The translations under genes were made by a program, and so were the position numbers. Shown one piece after another: positions 57,202 to 64,000 of a DNA stretch of 64,000 bases. The stretch is from contig JAVLRN010000003.1 in NCBI GenBank assembly GCA_032821775.1, forward strand, positions 1,984,001 to 2,048,000. The letters are read 5' to 3'. The stretch is from Sanguinoderma infundibulare (Eukaryota > Basidiomycota > Agaricomycetes > Polyporales > Polyporaceae). The notes below the pieces were generated by a model. The model was not told where the DNA came from, searched no databases, and saw nothing but the letters and a program-made list of their open reading frames with translations. The number at the start of each line of letters is the position of its first letter. Within the stretch, counting starts at the first letter, position 1.

Positions 57202-60200
57202 ATGGAGCGATCCGATTCCACCTCTTCCAATGGCTCTGCCAGGCTCAGACACAACTCTGCGTTAGAGTCTGGACAATTTGCCTACCAGAAGGCCTTGCTC
57301 GAGCGCACTTCCTCTCGTGGCGGAACACTTTCTCGCGCAGGCTCCCAGGCGAGGAACAATCCAGCCACACCCACTGGAAATGCAGGCAGCGCAACCACTA
57401 CTACTCCCAACGCTACAAGGAGATGGACACCTACCCATCGCGTCGGTGGCAGCCTGGATATCAATGCCGTTCGAGGCAAGTGGGAAGAGCGTTCCAGGGC
57501 AGCTGAAGGTATCGAGTCCGACGGTCGTTCACCAACCGTGGATCGTTTTCCGACCAGGACACGATCGGACGCGCCGATACCCTCCCCAGGCCGTGCCCCC
57601 ATGGACAACCCGTCGTGGTCGCGCTCTACTGACCGATTCGCATTCCCCCCTGCGTCCCCGGCGCGAAGCGATACCCTCCAGTCTTCCGACTACTCCCCTT
57701 CTCCCCCATCCAAGCGACACACTATGCCTGCACCCATCATCGCGTCTCCACTGTCCCCAAACACGACAGGTGTGACTGTCGAGAACCCCGACTCCCCCAC
57801 CTCGAACGGCTTGTTCTCGACACCGGCGCCACAAAGGATCCATCTTCCCGTGTCTACACCGCTGCAATCTTCCTCCATCGCCGCCCTGCGAAACTTGAGC
57901 TCTTACACTCAGACCTCAGACGTGCCCGCTTATACGTCCCCGTCGCGATTGTATCGCTCGAACACCCTGGAGAGCATCCATGCTAATTCTACCGGATCAT
58001 CCGTTTCGTCTGAGAATTCTGTTCGCTCCATAACTACGTCTCAGACATCGCTACCCAACTCCCCGGATTCGTCCTCTGCAACAACTCGTCGCCGACCACT
58101 ATCGCTATATGGGGATCGTGAGGTCACGCCGACCGCAGCTTCCCCGGACAGGATCTCACGTCGCCCACTGTCTAGCTTAGGGATGTCACGAACGACTTCG
58201 CACTCTCCTGACAAGCGGTCAGGCTCCACCAGTGTTCCCCCGTCGCCTTCTCCGGCTTCCTCGACTGTATCTTCGTCCAACCCCATGTTCCCTACGCAGT
58301 ATCGGAGCTCGTACTTGGCTAAGAAGCGCGGTCTAGACCACCTAGGAACCGGCCAATCCGTTCGTCGACTGGAGCGCATAGCAAGCGGTGACGCACCAGA
58401 CGACTGGCTTGACAATACAATTCCAACGGAGCCAGCTCCCCCATCACCTGAGAGAGACAGGTTCGGTCGCCGTGAGGAGAGGCTCCTTCGGACGCGTGAC
58501 TGGAGACAGGCTTCGCCTGAGCGCACACCCCAACCGGAGCCCAGGCCAGAGGTAAGACCACCGCCCCAACAGGAATTGGTGATACCCAGCGTTATGAATG
58601 TCGACGATGTCGCCGGGGTACCCCGACGAAAGAGGTTATTGCGCGATACCATACCGGGCAACGCACCGTTACCCTCCTCGCGTCTAACCCGAGGCTTGTG
58701 GGCCGATGTGCAGCGGCATCTCATCCAAGCCTACGAATACCTGTGTCACGTCGGTGAAGCCAAGGAGTGGATCGAAGGTTGTCTGGGTGAGGAGTTGCCG
58801 TATGGTGTCGTAGAGATGGAGGAGCAGTTGAGGAACGGAATCGCGCTCGCGAGATTGGTTCGCGTGTTCCAGGGCGAGGGTGCTGTTCGCAGGATTTACG
58901 AAGTATGCCTTGGTTTTTACATCATTTTCGAAGCGTGCGAATGAACGCTCTCTTTCAGGCACCCAAGCTGGACTTCAGGCACTCTGACAATATCAACCAC
59001 TTCTTCCTCTTCGTCCGCTATGTTGGCCTCCCAGAGGTATGTTATTTGGGAATCCCGGTGTCTGCCCTTGGTACTGACGTCGTGTCTGTAGGGGTTCATC
59101 TTTGAGTTGACAGATCTCTATGAAAAGAAGAACTTCCCGAAAGTCATCTACTGTATCCATGCTCTCAGGTATGTATCTACCGCTTCCAATTCCTCATACA
59201 CGGCCCTGTTTGACCGTGCCGCAGTCATCTTCTTGCTCGTCGCGGTCTTGCGCGACGCATCGGCAACCTGGTCGGACAGCTCCAGTTCTCCGACGATCAA
59301 CTGCAGAAGACACAGAAGGGGTTGAAGGAGGCGGGAGTGCCCATGCCGAACTTCGGGAATGTCGGACGCGAGCTGGCGAAGGAGATCAACGAGGAACCCG
59401 AAGAAGAGCCGGAGACCGAGGATGAACGTGAGCGAATATGTTTCTTTTACAATGCATACATTTACAAAATCTGTTCCGCAGGTCGCGATCGCCTCTTGCT
59501 GGAGTGCGAAGATTCCATTATCTCACTCCAGGCTGCAGCACGCGCTTTCCTTGTGCGTAAAGATCAGGTCACTCAGCGGGCGCGCATGCGGCTTGCAGAG
59601 CGTTACGTTCCCAAGGTCCAAGCTATTGCTCGTGCTGCGCTCGTTCGCAAGCAGCTGCGAGAAGATCGTCAGCAGCGTCGCGACCTCACGCCTTTCATCC
59701 GCGCCCTGCAGGCTCAGGCTCGCGGCATGCTCGTTCGGAGGCAGTGGAAGCAGCACTTACGCCTGGTCAAATCTATCGCTCCTTACATTGTGAAGGTGCA
59801 AGCACAATCACGTGGTGTCCTCGTCCGGCGCAAGTACCAGAAGCTGAAGGCGGCCATCAGGGGCTGCAAGGTTTCTGTTGTCAAGTTGCAGTCCGTCGCT
59901 CGTGCTCGCGTCGCGCAGCGCACCCACAAGGAGATCGCGAAGTCTTTCGCGCAGCCCGTGGTTTTGGATAACATCGTCGCACTACAGGCTCACGCACGCG
60001 GTGCGCTCCTGCGAGCGCGTCTCGCACGCCAAGACAGACAGCTAGCTCGCGCGGAATCAGGTGTTGTTGGTTTGCAGGCTCAAATTCGGGGTGTTCTTGT
60101 CCGACGGCGGGTCCATACCCAACTGGCGAAGTTGGACGACATCACCAACATCATCGTTCGCATCCAGGCGGCAGCTAGGACTTATCTTGCGCGCAAACGG

Positions 60201-63200
60201 CTGCTCAACCTTATCCGCAGCCTTCGCAAGGCTACCCCCGCGCTCATCAGTCTTCAAGCTATTGCCCGTGCTAAGCTGGCTCGCCAGCAGCATGCTGCCA
60301 TGCACAAGGCGCTGTCTGAGGTCAAGGTCGTCAAAGCCGTTGGCGGTTTCCAGGCCCGTGCTCGAGCAGCGCTTGCTCGATCTCGCCACCAGGAGCAGCA
60401 AAAGCGGCTCGAGTTTGTCGAGCCAGATGTTGTTGGCTTCCAGGCCGTCGCCCGCGGATACCTTGTTCGCCTACAGTGGAACGCGTGGCGCGACTTCCTC
60501 CGGAGCAGCCATCCACATGCAACCATTCTGCAAGCACTACTCCGCGGAGCGATGCAGCGCAAGAAGTTCCGCGCGAAGATGCAGTACTACCGCTCGAACC
60601 TCGACAAGATCGTCCAGATCCAGTCTCTCTTCCGTGCCAAGGAGACCCGCGAGCAGTACAGACAGCTCACGCTCGGCACGAACGTCACCGTCGGTACGAT
60701 CAAGAACTTTGTTCACCTGCTTGACGACTCGGAGGCGGACTTCCAGGAGGAGATCAAGGTCGAGCGCCTGCGCCAGGAAGTCGTCAAGCGGATCCGCGAG
60801 AACCAGGCACTGGAGCACGACGTCAGCGAGCTCGACGTCAAGATTGCGCTTGTCGTGCAGAACGTCAAGAACTTCGAGGAACTTGTCAAGGCGCGCCGGC
60901 GCCTCGGTACTGACACCGCGGCCATCCACGCTGCGCGTGCGTCGGTGCTCGCCGCCCACGGCGATCCGTTCGCGAGTCCGAGCACCCTGGACAGGACGGC
61001 CAAGCGCAAGCTGGAGCTGTACCAGCAGCTCTTCTACCTTCTACAGACCGACGGCAGATACCTGACGCACTTGCTCACCAAGATGGCGGCGGAGGACAGC
61101 TGGGAGAAAAACCGCCGTATGATCGAGCGGGTCGTTCTGACCCTGTTCGGTTATGGTCAGGCTCCCCGGGAGGAGTACCTCTTGCTCAAGTTCTTCCAGG
61201 TCAGTGTATCCCTGCTATCATCAGCATCGAAACTAACATTATTCTGCAGACTGCTATTCACCAAGAAGTGACTGCTGCGAACTCGGTCGACGACGTCATC
61301 CATGGTCACCCGACGTTCATCAATGTCGCTGTCCACTACTTACGACCCAAGCAGACGGCCTACATCCGCGACGCTCTTCAAACTGTCATTCGCGCGGTCG
61401 TCAACGCTGATGACCTGGACCTAGAGACCGACCCGAGTGTGGTAAGCAGGGGACGTCTCGAAGAAACACTTGATATCGCTCACACGGTGGACATTCTAGA
61501 TCTACCGCGTCCGCAAGGACGTCGAGGAGATGAGGGCTGGAGCGGCTAGCAACCGAGCCACAGACATTTCATTCCACCAGGCTGTCCAGGATCCTGACAC
61601 ACGGGCTGAGTACATTCGCCGTAGGTTTTCTTTGTGCTGGGCCGTCAGACTGAAAGCTAAGATGTAACACAGATCTGCAAGTGTTGCAATGGTGGACGGA
61701 GGAGTTCGTGCGTGCGATCACGTCTTCCCTGTCGAAGATGCCGTTTGGGATGCGGTACATGGCTCGAGAGACACTTGGCGCTGTGAAGGTAGCCATCTCG
61801 TCTAATCCCGGGTTTGTAAAGCTATTCTCATCCTGTGCTCTAGGCCCGGTTCCCCGACGCCCCTGCTGAAGCCTGTGCGGCCTGCGTTGCGAGGTTGGTT
61901 TACTATCGCTACATCAACCCTGCAATCATGTAAGTGTAATCTATGTACTAGTAAGTTTCAAGTTCTGACTGCAGTTGTAGCACTCCGGAAACCTTCGATA
62001 TCGTCTCCACCACGGTCGACATTGCGTCACGCAAGAACCTTGCCCAGATCTCGAAGATGCTCACGCAGATCACGAGCGGTTCTGAGTTCGGAGAAGACGC
62101 TCCAGCGTATCTCCCTGTCAACGATTACGTTCGCAAGACGATTACGTCCATCACATCATGGCTCCTGGAAGGTATGTCATTCCCTTCGAGCGTGTTCCAT
62201 CCTTCAGCTGACATCTCCGTAGTTGCCAATGTCTCTGATGCTGAGACCGAGTTTCATGCTCACGAGTTCCTTGACGCGACCATTCAGCCAAGACCAATCT
62301 GGATCTCCCCAAACGAGGTGTACTCGATGCACAGGTTCTTGTCTCAGCACCTCAACCAATTGGTGAGACTCCCGAACAGTGATTGTAAACATGATGGCTG
62401 ATCCTGAAATGGAAGATCGCCACTAAGGATGACACCTTGCGTGTTATCTTGGTCGAGCTTGACGGTGTTCCCAACGTCGGCAATGATGAGCTGAACGAGG
62501 CCCGGGATACCGCGATCGAGTTGCAGCTCACGAACCGCTTCGCACGTGTCAAAGGTAATTCTTGTATCATGCTCCAATGGTTATCTACTTACGGCCGGAT
62601 TAGATCCACGAGCCGATGAGAAGGCGCTGTGGGTACAGGCAAAACGAGCGGTGCTTGCCATTCTTCGCGTGCAGCCGGCGAAGGACTTGGTCGAGTCACT
62701 CATGCAGCCCGTCACGGACGAACACGAGTACGTTTGGGAAGGCATTTTGGAACAGATGGAGCGGGATATGATGCGTCATCAACGACGGATGCCGTCCACC
62801 CACGGCGGAGATGGTGCTTACCGCCTCGAAGACATTCGATCGTGCGTAGTCTACTGCCTCCATGTGCCCCAATACTGACAGTGGTTTGGCATGTAGCATG
62901 ACTTTCCGCGAGGTCAAGGCACATGCTATCTACTTCCTCCTCGAGTTGGAGAAGGGGGGCAAGATCACTCGTATGGACGGGTACCAGGGCATTCTCAACG
63001 CGATCGCTGGCGATGTTCGTAGCAAGAACCGCAGGAGAGTGCAACGCCTTCACGAGAAGGAGGGTATGGAAGACTCGCTCAAGCATCTGGCCGAGCGGAA
63101 GAAGTACTTCGAGGAGCAGATCAAGCAGTACCATGACTACGTCGAGACTGCCATGAACACTATGCAGCGTGGGAAAGGGTCAGTCTGCGCGTTGGTGTTG

Positions 63201-63670
63201 TCTTCCTCGACATTTCTGACAGTCCCTCTTAGCAAACGACGTCTCCTCCCGTTCACCCAACAGTACTTCCACATGCGCGAACTCCAAAAGGCTGGCAAGA
63301 TGCCTCAGTTCGGGTCCTTCAAGTACTCAGCACAGCGTTTCTACGACAAGGGCATCCTCCTTTCCATGGAGAACTACTCGCCTCGTCAATTCGACAAGCT
63401 CGATATCGTTCTCTCATCAAACGCGGTTGGAGTGTTCACCATCGAGATCTTCAACCACTCGCTTGGCATCACCAATCGTGTGGCTACTCAAGACATCAAG
63501 ATGGAAGACCTCTTGCAGGCACAGTTCGAAGATCGTGCTTCGTTATCCATGTTCAACGGCCTTGCGAAGTTCAACCTCAATCTATTGTTATGGCAGATTA
63601 ACAAGAAGTAAGCACGTTCTATCCTCCTGAAAGGGCTAGCTGACGCGTCCTCTGCAGGTTCTACCGCTAG
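57202..63670 (+). CDS. IQGAP family actin scaffold (Iqg1/Rng2-like)
   Basis: Cytokinesis and polarity scaffold. Sixteen exons, all phases consistent (57202-58902, 58959-59036, 59092-59168, 59225-59427, 59482-61199, 61250-61441, 61500-61620, 61673-61788, 61844-61929, 61981-62171, 62223-62362, 62416-62554, 62604-62841, 62897-63178, 63233-63607, 63658-63670), give 1,889 residues. The first about 490 residues are Ser/Pro/Thr-rich and disordered. A calponin-homology domain follows (LIQAYEYLCHVGEAKEWIEG, LRNGIALARLVRVF, KVIYCIHALSHLL) for actin binding. I count about 13 IQ-like motifs in exon 5 (for example LQAQARGMLVRRQW) for calmodulin/light chains. The GAP-related domain (REEYLLLKFFQTAIHQEV, ARLVYYRYINPAII) has no arginine finger, as in other IQGAPs, so it should bind rather than stimulate Cdc42-type GTPases. 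The RasGAP C-terminal domain ends WQINKKFYR, the last exon being only 13 nt. Confidence 0.95.
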
Positions 63671-63814
63671 TACCTCTGACTGTGTGCTTTGTTGCCTTTG
63701 CTTTCTGTTACGACGACCTTTTATGACTTTACGGCTAATATCCTACACGCGTAATTATTGTGGTGATTCCCATGCTCACTTGTACCCCTACGCAATACCA
63801 ACTCTCGCTGTATC

Positions 63815-64000
63815 ATGACATCCGCTCTGTCCTGGGTCCCCGTTTGTTCGCAACTACTGCAATATATTCTCTGAACAGACTCCGTGGACGAGGCTGGCGA
63901 TACCGGCGTTCGCGCAGGAGGACCTGAACGTTTTGGAGAGCGTGGAGAAGGCGCATGCGAAGCTAAGCTTCAACGAGCGCGTGCGGACGCGGACGTGGAT
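63815..64000 (+). CDS. Unidentified gene, 5' end only (cut by the window edge)
   Basis: The ATG at 63815 (MTSALSW) ends at a possible donor at 63836; a 43 nt intron with acceptor at 63876-63878 joins in phase to an open frame that runs off the edge: TPWTRLAIPAFAQEDLNVLE then KAHAKLSFNERVRTRTW. The sequence looks coding (charged, amphipathic, no stops) but is too short for a family assignment. The donor (GTCCCC) is weak, so the first exon may be different. Confidence 0.4.

Noticed and set aside
1..64000. tRNA, rRNA, CRISPR arrays, transposons
   Set aside because: Looked for T-loop-like motifs, regular repeat-spacer patterns, transposase or reverse transcriptase motifs and terminal repeats; none was convincing.

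Overview
The window is nuclear DNA of a filamentous basidiomycete, probably an Agaricomycete. I infer this from genes broken by many 45-65 nt GT-AG introns (up to about 43 in one gene), GC-rich third codon positions, short intergenic gaps, no operons, and fungal gene families. I rebuilt exons by hand, joining pieces where splice phase and family motifs agreed. Exact boundaries are given only where I could check them, and all products are recognised from sequence features without a database search.

Layout, left to right: an FG-nucleoporin with an N-terminal membrane segment (minus, C-terminus cut by the edge); cytochrome b5 (plus); a TRAPPC2L/Tca17-type trafficking subunit (plus); the RNA polymerase II assembly factor RTP1/TANGO6 (minus); a gene-poor stretch with a decayed cytochrome P450 start; a C2H2 zinc-finger regulator (plus); an epoxide hydrolase (minus); an HIG1/Rcf2-type mitochondrial protein (plus); a His-tailed four-helix membrane protein (plus); an Ofd1/Tpa1 prolyl hydroxylase (plus); a 9.1 kb gene for a giant GTPase with zinc-binding clusters and a von Willebrand A domain (minus); a Nop13-like two-RRM nucleolar protein (minus); a ferric reductase (plus); a second Rcf2-type paralogue (minus); an FTS/AKTIP inactive E2 variant (plus); the inositol pyrophosphate kinase/phosphatase Asp1/Vip1 (minus); a Ccc2-type copper ATPase (plus); the gamma-tubulin complex subunit GCP3/Spc98 (minus); an IQGAP (plus); and the first exons of one more gene.

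Most genes are housekeeping and unrelated to their neighbours. Two themes stand out. A metal theme links the ferric reductase, whose promoter carries a perfect inverted pair of iron-GATA consensus sites, and the Ccc2 copper pump that would load a multicopper ferroxidase. A cytoskeleton/trafficking theme links GCP3, IQGAP, FTS and TRAPPC2L.

The strongest candidate for something little described is the giant GTPase. Its G domain resembles the very large interferon-inducible/GBP GTPases of animals, followed by cysteine-rich modules and a C-terminal vWA domain with an apparently complete MIDAS. Other points of interest are a coding-like 130-codon in-frame extension beyond the asp1 stop codon, 9-12 nt microexons, a probable GC-AG intron, and a perfect CRE site next to one Rcf2 paralogue.
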